Part shown: piece by piece, positions 1 to 10,679 of the stretch
How the letters are laid out: each line of letters begins with the position of its first letter
Numbering within the stretch: position 1 is the stretch's first letter
Source of the DNA: Leptodontidium sp. MPI-SDFR-AT-0119
Taxonomy: Eukaryota; Ascomycota; Leotiomycetes; Helotiales; Leptodontidiaceae
Assembly: GCA_020726505.1 (NCBI GenBank)
Contig: JAHLEZ010000030.1
Span: forward strand, 248,001 to 312,000
Length of the DNA: 64,000 nucleotides
Direction: 5' to 3'
The notes under the pieces: generated by a model
What the model was told of the DNA's origin: nothing
Databases searched by the model: none
What the model saw: only the letters and a program-made list of their open reading frames with translations
Position numbers and translations under genes: made by a program

Positions 1-69
1 CTCCCCTCCTCATTTGCGACTAGGGAAGGTTCTTGTACGTGCTTCTTTGGAAAATGATCCTGATTATAA

Positions 70-2096
70 TCAAATATCTTTTCTCACAAGCGTCACCGGC
101 CCATGATACACAAACCTCCCTTTAAACCAAAAGAAGACTCCCGAAAAGCCCACTGTAAGCCCATATATTACCACATTCCAGTTCATCGTCGCCACATCCA
201 CCCTCTTTTCAACAGGAAAAAAACTAATCACAAATATCAATACCAGATATGCAATTGAAGCATCATTAATTGGCGCTCCCCATTTCCCCAGCGACCAGCA
301 AGCATAAGGGAGAGGCTCCCCTCGAAAACGTTTGAGGCGGACGCAGGCTATGGAAACAATGTAAGAGGAAGTGAGAGCGGCAGTTATAAGACCTGCTACA
401 GCGTTGAACGCAGCAGTAGAGGCGATGTTGACCAGAGAGAGAAGCGTCGTAATTGTGAAAGAGACAAGGACGCTATTCAGAGGGATGTCCCAACCTGGCC
501 TAACCTGTACTGCTCTATCAACCCCAACTTCCTTGTCTGAAAGTAGGTGATTGATCCCACTCACCTCGGCTAGAAACCTCGAACACGGCAGTCCTCCATC
601 CCTTGCAAACGCGAACATCTGCCTTGATGCAGTTGCTACATTCGTGATACATCCGCATGTAGTCAACACAATAATTATCGTCGTCATCAAGCTTGTCCCC
701 GTCTTACTTTCCGTCGCTACGAAGAACACCTGTACAAAAGGCATAACATCTGGGTTTGCAAGAATCTCTTCCACGTTCCCAGAACAAAAACAGAAGGTTA
801 CAAGCATAATAAAGCCCAAGACGCCATTGATCGCAACAGTCCATACCATTGCACTAGGAACGACACGAGCAGCGTATTTAGTCTCTTCGGACATGTGCGC
901 CGCAGAGTCAGGACCGAGGAAGGCGAACACTGGGGAGAGCATCCCAACTATGCAAGAGACGACCTGGCTGCCCCAATTTCCACCATCGGCAAACTTAGTG
1001 AACACATCTTTGCTGGTGTGTCGAGGAGCAAGAACCCATAGAGGATCGAGGATAGCGAAGAAGCCGCAGATGTGTAGGATAAGGATAATGCCTTCGACTA
1101 AGGGGAGTTTCTTAGCCAAGTACGTATTGAAAATTATTGCAAAGGAGCTGATTGCCATTGTAAGCAGGGTCCCATGCCAGCGCTCAAAGCCATAGTTCGC
1201 ATTGTTTATCACAAGCAGGCTTTGTATCTGTGATGCCGTAAGAAAGGCTATACTAATGATACCTGTCTGCCAGCCGAGAACACAGACCCAACCTATAGAA
1301 TAGTAAGCAAGGCATTGATATTGCGGAAGGATTTCCTAGGAAAGAATGGAATACCTGTCGTGTAACTTAAGAATTTCTGACAACTCTTGGGCGCGAACTC
1401 CGAGACCCTTCTTTTGGTCAGTGATTGTTTCGGAGTAGAAGAGTGGGCTCGTACCACTATTTGTAATATCAGTAAATGGACCTCCTAGATGCTTTAAAAT
1501 CGAAGCGAGGCTTTCGAGGTAGGAAACAGATAGCTCTAAGAATCCTTCTTGAGGGTTCGGCTTGCAGAAAATGTGCGAGACAAGAGGGAAAATTGTACTA
1601 TTACGTACATGATATTGACCTCCGCTGGTTGGTGCCATGGAGGACATCTCGGCCATCGAGGCGATAATAGCAAAGAAGCCAATCCATGTCACAATATACA
1701 TCCATATCAGCCCTGCTAGACCTCCGTTGATGAGCCCAAATGTATTTGCACTACGATATCATTAGATTGTTGACTCCAAAATCCATGAGCATCGATGGAA
1801 ACTTCCTTACGTCAATTGAATCTCCCAAGTGCTCGTAAGAATGCAGCTAAATCCTAGGATAGAGAGAAACCCAAAGCCACGCTGTCTAGGGTTAATTTAT
1901 GTTATTTTAGAGTGAAATTTGTTAATACCTTGAGCTCTTGTTGTTTGCCCATCCTCTTCATGTCCCTCAAGTCCGATCTGGTCCCATCTCTCCTCGAGGA
2001 GCCAAAGTCCTCAATACCAAGATCATCTTCAGAAGAGATAACCGTGTCAACTCTCTCCGATCTCGATATGGCAGCTACGTTTCGAAAGTCTGCCAT
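70..2096 (-). CDS. Amino-acid/GABA-type permease (APC superfamily), 6 exons including a 2-nt micro-exon
   Basis: Plasma-membrane amino-acid or choline/GABA-type transporter, predicted 552 aa with about 12 membrane segments. Exons on the minus strand: 2096-1929, 1881-1811, 1750-1609, 1456-1455 (2 nt), 1407-1355, 1292-70; introns of 47, 60, 152, 47 and 62 nt. The sum is 1659 nt, an exact multiple of three. A hydrophilic N-terminus is followed by family signatures: FGFLSILGFSCILTSTWE, FGLINGGLAG, then GGQYH-W-VSEFAP across the micro-exon, GWVCVLGWQTG, and PDSAAHMSEETK in the long last exon. The start is the ATG at 2096, the first in frame with the conserved N-terminus. The stop is TGA at 70-72. 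The family is clear from these motifs; the substrate is not. If the 2-nt exon is not used, the gene carries a frameshift after GGQYH. Confidence 0.85.
1455..1456 (-). other. Predicted 2-nt micro-exon (TG) of the permease
   Basis: On the minus strand the stretch between GGQYH (ends 1609) and VSEFAP (starts 1406) reads, in its middle, ACAAATAG then TG then GTACGAG. Splicing 1609 to 1456-1455 to 1407 makes CAT-TGG-GTC, that is H-W-V, the residues usual in fungal permeases of this class. The flanking introns would be 1457-1608 (GTACGT..AAATAG) and 1408-1454 (GTACGA..AGAAG). Without it no canonical GT-AG pair that I can find joins the two exons in frame. Confidence 0.6.
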
Positions 2097-3143
2097 GTTG
2101 TAGTGACTTATGGCTTTTGAAGGTGGTGGTGACGATCAAGGGAACTTGGGGAGAGAGATGGAAGAGGGATTTCCCTCGAAGTAACATCTGCTGGTGGTGT
2201 GGAAAATGTGCCCCGAGCTCCTGCCTAGCTGAGCATTGAAAACTTAATTCAATCAAGAAAAGAAGCTCAAATGTAGATGCTTAGACGCGTTTCATGTTTT
2301 TCTAAGATGCCAATAGTAATGTCTAGAAGGATTCGTTCATGTAGCTAAATTTTGGGACAAAGTCCGATAAGCAAGAGCTACTTGCCCTATGAGATGATTG
2401 CCGCTATCTTATACCGCAGCAATGGTGCGACATTGCTCGTTTGAAGGAAAAAAGGTAATGTGCTACTAGCTGATACGATGTCATTCTTGCCGAACTCTAA
2501 ACAAGAAGCTATCCCCTTAACTACTATAAACACACTTCTTCAGGGGGTTGCCTTGAACTACAGGGCCAGAGTGCGGGGCATAGCAACAACCAGCGTGCAA
2601 ACATTGGTGTTCTCGCTTAAATTTAGGGTCTCGCTACAGGGGTTTACAGGCTGCCGAAAAGTGTGTTTCTGGTGGCAGTTAAGGGGATACCCAAATGGTG
2701 GCGACTTTCTTCAGGCTGATAATAATATTTTAACCTGATATTGGCGTTTGAAACCCAACGCAGGCTTAACCAGACTGGCCTCGGAAGGGTCAAGGCGCAA
2801 CTTGATACAAAGTCAATTAAGCTTTTTAACTTTATGTGGATCACTCGCGATGATGTTCGCTGCTCTTTGATATCTGACTCGTGCCCGAATACCGTGGATC
2901 CTTGCTAAAAAGCGTTCATTTGCTAGAAGAGGAAGAAAAAGAGTTCGCATACCTCGGATACGTTGAAGGTTAAAGGTATGTGGATACAAGAACTCTTGTT
3001 CCTTGAAGCTTCGGTCGTCGATATGACTCAGGCTGCAATACCAAATCTACAACTGATCATTTGAACAATATCATATCCCTCAACGTTGACGAGGATCTCT
3101 TGAGTTGGCCGTCTACGATTTTTTCTAAAATAAAACTGATTTA
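2097..3143. other. Intergenic region between divergent permease and SAT4-type genes
   Basis: It holds the 5' regions of two divergently transcribed genes. I see short chance open frames only, for example at 2460-2738 on the plus strand. They have no recognisable motif or splice pattern, and I identify no clear promoter element. Confidence 0.5.
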
Positions 3144-4751
3144 ATGATGTCTTTGAATGATGAAGGGCCACGATTTTCAGTTATCAATTCGTTTGACGAC
3201 GGAGGTCGACTATGGATCACTGCTGCTTTGAGCCTGACCTACTTTATGCTGAGCGGAATCTTGCGAGTGTTCTTAAGCCATAAGAATTTCCAGATAGATT
3301 CTATCATTTTGATGATAGCTACAGTCCGTGCCCCACCACAAGTGTTAACAAGCCAACCAAACAAGTAGAAGCAACGAAATGCTAATACAAATTTTTAGGT
3401 ATTTGGAGTTGCTCAAGTCTCTTGCGTGTTTGCAGCGTTATCGGAAGGATTTGGAAAGTCGCTCGAATTGCTCGGATCAGGCCAGCTGCAAAGAATACAA
3501 AAGGTATTTCAAATTGAGAATCTACTTGTAAATAAAGCTGACTCAAGGTTTATAGACTGTCTATGCTAGCGAAATATTCTTCGTCTTAGCTGTAAGTGGA
3601 TCGAAGTGCTCGATCGCCTGGTTCATAAGTCGACTCAGCCCAGACAAGTGGCATGCACACGTTTCCTTGGTAGGATTTTGTTTGTCTTTCCTCTGGGGAG
3701 TTTCGAGCGTATTTCTACTACTCTTTCGTTGCTCTCCATCTCACCCGTGGATTACCGTCGGGGAGGATTGTTCAAGCTTGGTAGGTAACTACAGCGCCCT
3801 GAAACTGGTTCTAAGGCTAAATATTGGTAGCTGCTTCACTGGAAGATTATTGTCGCCAACGATGTGTTCACCGAGCTGGTAATCTTCGGCAATATTATAT
3901 GGGTCGTTTGGAATTTACAAATGGCGTGGTGTAGAAAATTCGTAGTTGTGCTAGGTTTTGCGTTCCGAGTACCGTTCGAAACCAACGCTTTGTCTAATGT
4001 TCACTATGCTAATACACAGCAGATTGATTGTGTTTGCAACACTACACGTCTATTTCCTCATACCAGTAACAGATTCGAAGAACCAGACATTCGATCAAAT
4101 AAGACCAGGTGTGATGGAGGAACTCCAACTTGGGTGGGCTCTGATATCCGCGACTGTACCTAGCTTGAAATCCTTCATCGAAAATCTTGGCCAGGGATCT
4201 TGGGGAAGAAATTTCGATAGAAAAAATGCTACTGGGCAAGGCTATTCGAATACCGAGTCCTTTGCGTTGGAGACATTTGGTGGCGGTACAATTATGGTAC
4301 GGAATCAAGTCGTGGTGGGCCGCATCCTCGAACCGAGATCGAACCGTAACCTTGTGAGTTCGATACCAGAATTTTCTATTAGGCAAACCGGAGGATACAA
4401 TGCAAGCAATGCACAGCTCCAAGCCACCCAGGGAAGCGGGCAAGCCAAAGAACAGCAAATGAAAGGTAAGATAACTCCTTCCTGCCCTTGCGTCCCCGGA
4501 CTAATAAGATTCAAAGCTCATATAAGTGTTCTCCAGGGAGAGATTGAATTAGTCAAAGGTATGAACAACAGACGAATTCAGCAGGCTGACTGATATATAA
4601 TTTAGTCAAAATCAATGAGCTAAGACGGGACATGCGCGAAGTAGAGGCGCAAAAGGACAGTCTGAAAGCAGACATCCGACGGCTAGGAGTTAGAACTGTG
4701 TTGGACTCTAGTATAGAGAACCCAAGTAAGAAACGCTATCATCAAGGGTGA
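3144..4751 (+). CDS. SAT4/rhodopsin-like fungal integral membrane protein, 7 exons
   Basis: Fungal seven-transmembrane protein of the SAT4/rhodopsin-domain family (common in Pezizomycotina, function mostly unknown), predicted 424 aa. Exons: 3144-3323, 3399-3503, 3556-3780, 3831-3961, 4020-4465, 4517-4558, 4606-4751. The total is 1275 nt, a multiple of three, with all junctions in phase. Family landmarks in order: an N-terminal membrane segment and LRVFLSHKNFQIDS; VFGVAQVSCVFAALSEGFG; VYASEIFFVLA; SRLSPDKWHAHVS; FRCSPSHPW and GEDCSSL; VANDVFTELVIF; WNLQMAWCRKFVVVLGFA; and the last core segment near ALISATVPSLKSF. Branch-like GCTAAT or CTAAT sequences precede several acceptors. The hydrophilic tail after residue ~290 ends in a charged, heptad-like helix (exon 7). 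The intron at 4466-4516 is 51 nt and stop-free, so it could be retained. The start is the ATG at 3144, with a second ATG directly after it. Confidence 0.85.
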
Positions 4752-5229
4752 GATAGCGGATCCATCACAGCCGCTTTCAGTAGCATTATCCCTGAATAAC
4801 CTATGTGCGGGAAGAGCGTTCAGCAATCATGCCATCTTCAGTGGCATCATTTACATCATACATCAACTATCTACCATTCACATCCACCTAATCTCGCTCC
4901 CGCTCCCACGCCGTCCCTTTACTAGCCCCTATCTGCGCGAACCTCAGGTTCTTGTTTTGCACTCCCGTGGTGGCAACTTCAGTTGCTGGAGGGATGTAGT
5001 GCCGACGGGCGCTAGCTGTTGACTTGCATGTGGCACATTGAACTGCCTCTTCTCGTATAACGCATTATCCCTTCCCGTGTAACAGGATATCATTGGGCAG
5101 GGTTTAGTATGGAGCGTATGGAACGAGGCGAAGACTGGGCAACAGCTCCGTCGTAGTATAAGAACCTGAACCCTCCCCTCTGTTCTACCTCTCTTCTTTC
5201 TTCCTTATTATTTCTTTCCTCGCCAGATT
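4752..5229. other. Intergenic, no gene seen
   Basis: Moderate G+C sequence downstream of the SAT4-type gene. At 5155-5230 a TATAAGAA sequence is followed by a CT-rich stretch, which resembles the promoter and leader of a plus-strand gene or element starting near 5.23 kb. No coding region is recognised. Confidence 0.4.
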
Positions 5230-5690
5230 CAAAGAACCCTTGAATCTATACCCGCCGCCATAGAATCTAGCCACGATGAAAACACATTCTGTGCCAGCAA
5301 CGACGCTCATAGAAATCAGGAGGTTGATGTCGATCTGGCTCCTGTCTCGAAGAAAAGGAAGGCATGCTAGCAGGATGGTTCCCAAGGTGAGAGTTCCAGA
5401 AATTGCATCATTATGTCTTGCTTATTATCATCTAAACCGACCGATAATAATTGTTGACTCTGATTCGCCAGAGCAAGAGCCTGCCAAGCGAAGGCAACTC
5501 GGACATCAACGACGAAGCCCAGCACACCGAGGGGCGGATTCGAGTCCCAGCCCCAGCGGACGCGTTAACCCGGGTGAGAGAGCTCTTACGATGGAGCAAA
5601 ATATCGTTGTTATTAGTGGAGCAGACATATCGGCTAATGCAGGATGTAAGTAGAACCGGTGCACAGCCTCCTTAGTGCTAATATAATCTA
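5230..5690 (+). pseudogene. Possible degraded gene or transposon N-terminus, unrecognised
   Basis: One plus-strand frame from about 5230 reads an acidic/polar stretch ending in a basic SKKRKA (nuclear-signal-like) before an in-frame TAG near 5368. A GT-AG pair (GTGAGA near 5386 to CCAG near 5472) would join it to a frame encoding a polar, then amphipathic, segment (VRELLRWSKISLLLVEQTY). No ATG opens the first part in frame. The layout (basic signal, intron, coiled coil) recalls the N-terminus of DNA-transposon or nuclear proteins, but I cannot name a family. It lies at the edge of the repeat block. Confidence 0.25.
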
Positions 5691-6554
5691 GTATCTACTT
5701 TTTAGTAAATGCGAAAATCTAAACGCGTCTCTTTCTACCGATCCCTTTATTCTTCGTTAGTCAAGGCAACCTAATTCCATTCCACGGTCTGTAATATATT
5801 TGTTGAGATATCAACCGTGCACTCTCTCCAGTAGTATATAGCTAGGCCTGCGGCCCTTCATAGAACAGTAACTAATTTAATATGCTTTATACCTTTCAAT
5901 AAGTTAGAAGCCCCGCTTTTCTTCTTTAAGGAAGCAGCGTTATTCGCTAAGTTTCTTCTTAGTTATATATTTATATAGTAGTATACTAATACCTTAAGAT
6001 ATTGATCGAACGATTAGCCTATCCCTAAAACTATCGGCTTTCTTTAACTTTATAAGCTAAATCGTTCGATCCACTCACTCGGGATTAAGGGACACATGTC
6101 CCTCCCCTTATAATCAGTGGCCGAGGCAGCCGCGTTCGGCACCTCAACTTCATTACTCCAGGGGAATATTACCGTCGATTATACTCTTCTAATAAGCTAA
6201 CGGGATAGCGGTACGAGCCTTAGACTTGGTTAGTTGTGTTCCCCGATCTTGCCTTTATTAATCTCGGTCTCGTATTTTAGTTTACTTTATAAGTACTTGT
6301 TTTATTAAAATCATTATCTTAGATACTTTTATAACGTAGTGCGTAAGTAACGCGGTTATAATCGACTTACCTTAGGCCGAGATTATTTTACGGTTTTAGC
6401 CCTCGCTAAACTACTGAATTCTAAGGGAGTATAACTAGAATTACTTATTAAGGAGTCGATTGACTTAATAGCCCGGGATCTATTAACAGCCTAAACCGCC
6501 AAGGCGGACTTCGGCTAAATAATTATAATATATACTTTTCTAAAATAAATAAAT
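5691..6554. repeat. AT-rich RIP-like sequence, unclassified
   Basis: Here base composition changes sharply to the AT-rich, TA-rich style of the repeat block. There is no coding signal. An imperfect inverted repeat (arms about 6004-6020 and 6054-6072, core GATCGAACGAT) forms a potential hairpin. No terminal repeats or target-site duplication could be paired. Confidence 0.5.
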
Positions 6555-7199
6555 TGTGACGGTTGGGAGTGCCCAGAGCCTCATTTCCGGTATGCCAGCT
6601 AACCGAGCATTACCGAGATTAATTAGCCTTATAGCGCTCCCCCCTTATATATAAAGCTCTTCTCTCCTTACATTTTTTTTTTACTTAGTTATAGATTCTA
6701 AGAGACCTTTATTATTTTTATATATCGTGTATTAATATATAAGGTTGTTATTACACGTGATTATTATCTCTATAAAATAAGTATTATATTATTTATAGCT
6801 CTTTTTAACTCGTTTAAGAAAATAATAAATATCCTTCCCCCTAAATTCTTTTATAAGTAATTACTACGGAATTGTCTCGTTATAAAAAAGGCATATATTA
6901 AATATAGTCTTAATAAATAGCGTCGAGATTAATAAAACCTTTACCCTTCTTAATATCTTCTTTATTAAAAAACCGAAGAAATAACTAACCCCCTCTTTAC
7001 TAAAGTTCTTCCCCTTGACTATCGAATTAAGCCGAAAGTCGTACTTCCTCTAATTAATTAATCTCTTATAAAAGACGCCGATATGTCGAGTGCCTCGGCC
7101 GTTATACCTCTTATTAGTGATTTTAATACTAATTCTCTATCTTCCAAAGTTAATACACTTAGTGTTAACGCTAATACCGCGACTCCTCGGGATATACTT
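6555..7199 (+). mobile_element. 5' fragment (LTR and gag start) of a gypsy element of the 36.9-52.7 kb family
   Basis: It begins TGTGACGG and shares GTGCCCAGAGCCTCATTTCC and later blocks, including a TATATAAA box, with the LTR of the gypsy element at 36907-52708 (read on that element's minus strand). LTR-like sequence runs to about 6790. At 7083 a frame opens MSSASAVIPLISDFNTN, similar to the MSSASSSVPLLD start of gag in the other copy (ATG at 52130, minus). The fragment is AT-decayed and ends at the inverted repeat at 7200. Confidence 0.6.
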
Positions 7200-7463
7200 A
7201 CGAGCCTACCGCCCAAAGTCCGTGTTTTTAGGGCATCTCGCTAACAAATCAAGCCTCAAGCAAATTGAATCGAGATTTAATTATTTATAAATCAAGAAAT
7301 CAATTATGGCATACTCAACCTAACCTAGATACTCACGATTAGTACGAGTATGAAGACTGATTAGTTTGTGGATATCAAATAGTATCATAATGAATTCGAT
7401 GACTTGTTTGTGGCAAAGCCTAAAAAGGTCGCTAAAAACACGGACTTTGGGCGGTAGGCTCGT
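7200..7463. repeat. 264-bp foldback segment with perfect 31-bp inverted arms
   Basis: Bases 7200-7230 are the exact reverse complement of 7433-7463 (core CCCAAAGTCCGTG on one side, CACGGACTTTGGG on the other), separated by 202 bp of AT-rich sequence. The left arm overlaps the end of the gag-like frame above. It may be a MITE-like element or a local inverted duplication. No flanking duplication was evident. Confidence 0.6.
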
Positions 7464-7731
7464 TATAAGTAGCTCGGGGCTTACAATAACGTATATACAA
7501 GAAACAAAGATAGAAAAACGACTTCGCATCTTAATGTAATAATTAACTAAGGCCTACGCTAATAGAAACTAATATTAAATTACCTTACACATAAAATCCG
7601 AACGACTAAGAGCTATACGACGATTTTATTTCCCTTATAATGAACATTTAATATATAATTCTATTAGTAAGATTATATCCTTTTCTTTTAAAGGGTCTTT
7701 CCTTTATTTATTTATTAAGGAAGCTCTTATA
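7464..7731. repeat. AT-rich decayed repeat sequence
   Basis: No coding potential or terminal repeat recognised. It lies between the foldback segment and the gypsy LTR. Confidence 0.4.
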
Positions 7732-8005
7732 TATTACGGTATAAAGGTCACGGGGTAGGGAGACAGGTGAAAGTCGCATATAGCATGCGACGGAGTGGTG
7801 AACGTGACCTAGTAGGCCTAATTAGGACTAGCGCACATCTTTTGTTCCCTTTATATATAAAAACAAGAACTAGAGCTAGCTACGTAACTCTTTTTTCCTT
7901 GTCTTTTTTATTAGATATTAAGCGTACCTTTAAGTTTAAATATAAGTTATTATTCTCTTGCCTTTATAAGAAGTCTTTTATATTAACCTAAAGTTAGCCG
8001 TAACA
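7732..8005 (+). repeat. 5' LTR of a truncated gypsy (same superfamily as 15858-35002)
   Basis: It starts TATTACGG (a decayed TG end) and finishes AGCCGTAACA. It contains a TATATATAAAA box and TTAGATATTAAGCGTACC-type blocks that match the LTR at 15037-15339 and those at 15858-16161 and 34701-35002. The sequence just after it (AGAAAAGACTAAT) also follows the 5' LTR of the 34.7-kb copy. Confidence 0.7.
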
Positions 8006-10331
8006 TTAGAAAAGACTAATTACCTTTGCCGTTACGAAGCGTAATATTAATTTACTTAACGACTTAAAGTACTATTACCTTTATAACGTACTATTAAGAA
8101 GTTGATTGCCTTACCTACTTAGTAGGCGCCTTTTAATTGAACCTTTAGTTAAAGTGTCTTTAAAGTAAGCTAGAAAAACTATTATATCGCTATAACCCTT
8201 TTTAGCGCGTTATCCCCTATTACTCGCTAGCATGAATATTAAATAATAAATATATACGAGTATAAACCTCAAATCCTTTTATGTCCTTACGCCGAAGCAC
8301 GTACGAGACTTTAGTATTAATATATTACGGATTCTCTCGAGAAGACCCCGATTAAGTTATACCCTTTACCGAAGGCCTTGTCGAGACAAGGGACGACGCT
8401 ATAATATTTACACTTATTCCCGAGAGTAATAAAAAAGCCTGACTTAACCTTTAACAAAGAAGAACCCTTTTTTAATATACTTTAAGTTATTACCTTAAAT
8501 AATTAACTTTTAACTCGTAATCTTATTTTACTAGTTACTACCGTTATAATAGACCTTACCCCGGCTTAGCTTATAATAATATAAAAGGCTATCGACGAGG
8601 CTATAAAGAGAGCCTTAAGTTACTAAACCGCTAGCTTAGAGCCAGTACAAGTCCTACAAGCTCTTACGGCCGATTTCTAACCCTTAGTCGACTATTACAT
8701 CCCTTATATTAATCCCTTTATCGCCCTTATTAATATTAATAGAGTTAAGTATCTCCGCCTCGCTTTTACTAATTATAAAGGAAATATTAAATATAATACT
8801 TAAAAGATAAATATAAAGCTCTTCTTAAAAGAGTATTTAAGAAACTTTAACACTAATAAATCGTAGGTCAAGGCCTACTTTAAATGTACTAAAGGGGAGG
8901 CTAAGACTATTATTCTCTAATATATAAACCCCGACTTTGCCGGTGTATTTAATAGTGCTTTTAATGTCCTAAAGGCCTTAGGTCAAAGATTCTTCGATTA
9001 TAACTGTATATAAGTTACTAAAGCTAAGTATAACCGACTTATTATAGGAATTATAACTTATAATAAGTTTCGTATTAAGTTTACTAATTATATAATTATT
9101 AATAAGATCGCTCGTAGTCGATAATTTAAGAACGTTTATAAAAAGGTTTCTACTAAATTAAAGCGGGACCTTTATATTAAGAAGTATAAGATAAACGGAA
9201 ATTATACGACCCTTAATAAGTTCCTTATTATAGCCGACTAAGAGTCTCGTAATATTATTATTAAAAAGAATTTAACTACTCATAAACTATTTGCCGTCGC
9301 CTTCGAGTCCCCACAAGAGCGAGTCGCTAGCATTTTAAAAAAGGATAACTGGCGCGCTTAATCCCTAGATACCCTAGTAGCTTGTTATTGGACTATTTTT
9401 CTTATATTACGCCTTACTACTTTAGTTGCTCTTAAAGCTACTTTAATTATTTCCCCGGCTAATACTTTGTGCCTAAATTATAAAAGCCTAAATTACTAGG
9501 CTATAAATTACTTAAAGGCTTATAAGTACTAAAAAGAAGCTAAAAGATTATTACGATATTTATTAAAGAGGATTTAAGTTTTAATAAGCCAACAAAAAAC
9601 TATTAGGCCGTAATAAAGACTTGTATTATAATATAAGCTATAATATATATAAAAAAAACTTAGGTTTTGATTTTCGCTTTCTTATTAAAAGAAAATAATT
9701 TCTTGTTAAAATGAAACTAGTTAAGAATAGAAATTATATTAACTTAATTATATATATTAATAATAAAGTAAATATTCTAGTATTATTTATATAATAATAA
9801 CATTTTAATATTTTAAACTCTTTAATATTTCCTTTTTTATATTCTTATGCCTATTGTTTCCTATAGGCTATAACGGCAGGCCTAATACTTTAATTACGTT
9901 AGTGATTTTCTTAACTATAATAATTAATCGCCGGCGAATCAACTTCCCTTTCTTAATAATAGACCTAAAGAGCACTAATGTCCTAATTAAACGTAAGTTC
10001 CTAGAGTACTATAACTTAAAGCTCGACTACGTTAAGGGCAAGAATTAAATATATTGGCCAGAGGATATATTAACTAAGTAGTACTTTAATAAACGACTCT
10101 TAGTATAACTACTAAAGTTCTATTCGCTAATATAAATTAATTACTAAATAAACGCTAGCCGTAAGAACAGACTTATAGACTAAGAGGTCGCCTTTATACG
10201 GACAAAAACTCGGCTACTATTAAAGCTACGGCTAAAGAAATCCTTCTTACTTAAGCTAACCTTAAGAAGGCTCTCTAGTTTCTTTCGTAATATACATCGT
10301 TATATATAATAAATAGAAATTACGTTATATA
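8006..10331 (+). mobile_element. Gypsy gag and protease remnant, truncated by copia
   Basis: Plus-strand decayed gag (for example LYIKKYKINGNYTTLNKFL near 9160-9240), then a retropepsin-like region whose end reads VLIKRKFLEYYNLKLDYV near 9990-10040. The frames are broken by TAG/TAA at former Trp or Gln codons. Corresponding blocks occur on the minus strand of the gypsy at 20.0-20.8 kb, including the GGCGCGC site where copia inserted in that copy. Reverse transcriptase and integrase are missing: the fragment stops where the copia LTR begins at 10332. Confidence 0.65.
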
Positions 10332-10679
10332 TGTAAAATAGAGAATGATGGTGTGAATGATGATTCTATTGAGGGGGCATTTCTAGGTCTATATAACTAC
10401 TTTAAGTACCAAGCTCTCGCATCGGTTATTAGCTTTGTGTCAAGTTATTAACTTTGTATCAAGTTATTAGCTTTGTATCAAGTTATTAACTTTGTATCAA
10501 GTTATTAACTTTGTATTAAGTTATTAGCTTTGTATCAAGTTATTAGCTTTGTATTAAGTTATTAGCTTTGTATCAAGTTATTAGCTTTGTATCAAGTTAT
10601 TAGCTTTGTATCAAGTTATTAGCTTTGTATTAAAGGTTCGCATCGGTTATTAGGCTCGCATATGGCTAGTATTCTTATA
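10332..10679 (-). repeat. 3' LTR of copia copy B
   Basis: On the minus strand it starts TATAAGAATACTAGCC right after the polypurine tract and ends CATTCTCTATTTTACA. The same LTR occurs as a solo copy at 35614-35950. Confidence 0.8.
10426..10634. repeat. 19-bp minisatellite inside the copia B LTR (11 units)
   Basis: Eleven head-to-tail units close to TTATTAGCTTTGTATCAAG, differing at G/A and C/T positions, so the array was partly homogenised before or while it mutated. The solo LTR at 35614 carries the same unit in a different arrangement, mixed with a longer unit containing CCGATGCGAGC. Confidence 0.9.

Noticed and set aside
551..1195. 214-codon plus-strand open frame
   Set aside because: Antisense shadow of the permease last exon, which has clear family motifs on the minus strand.
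2460..2738. 92-codon plus-strand frame
   Set aside because: No recognisable motif, no splice context, and it lies in the intergenic region; treated as chance.
10426..10634. Regular short repeats that might suggest a CRISPR array
   Set aside because: Units are contiguous with no spacers, lie inside an LTR, and the genome is eukaryotic.
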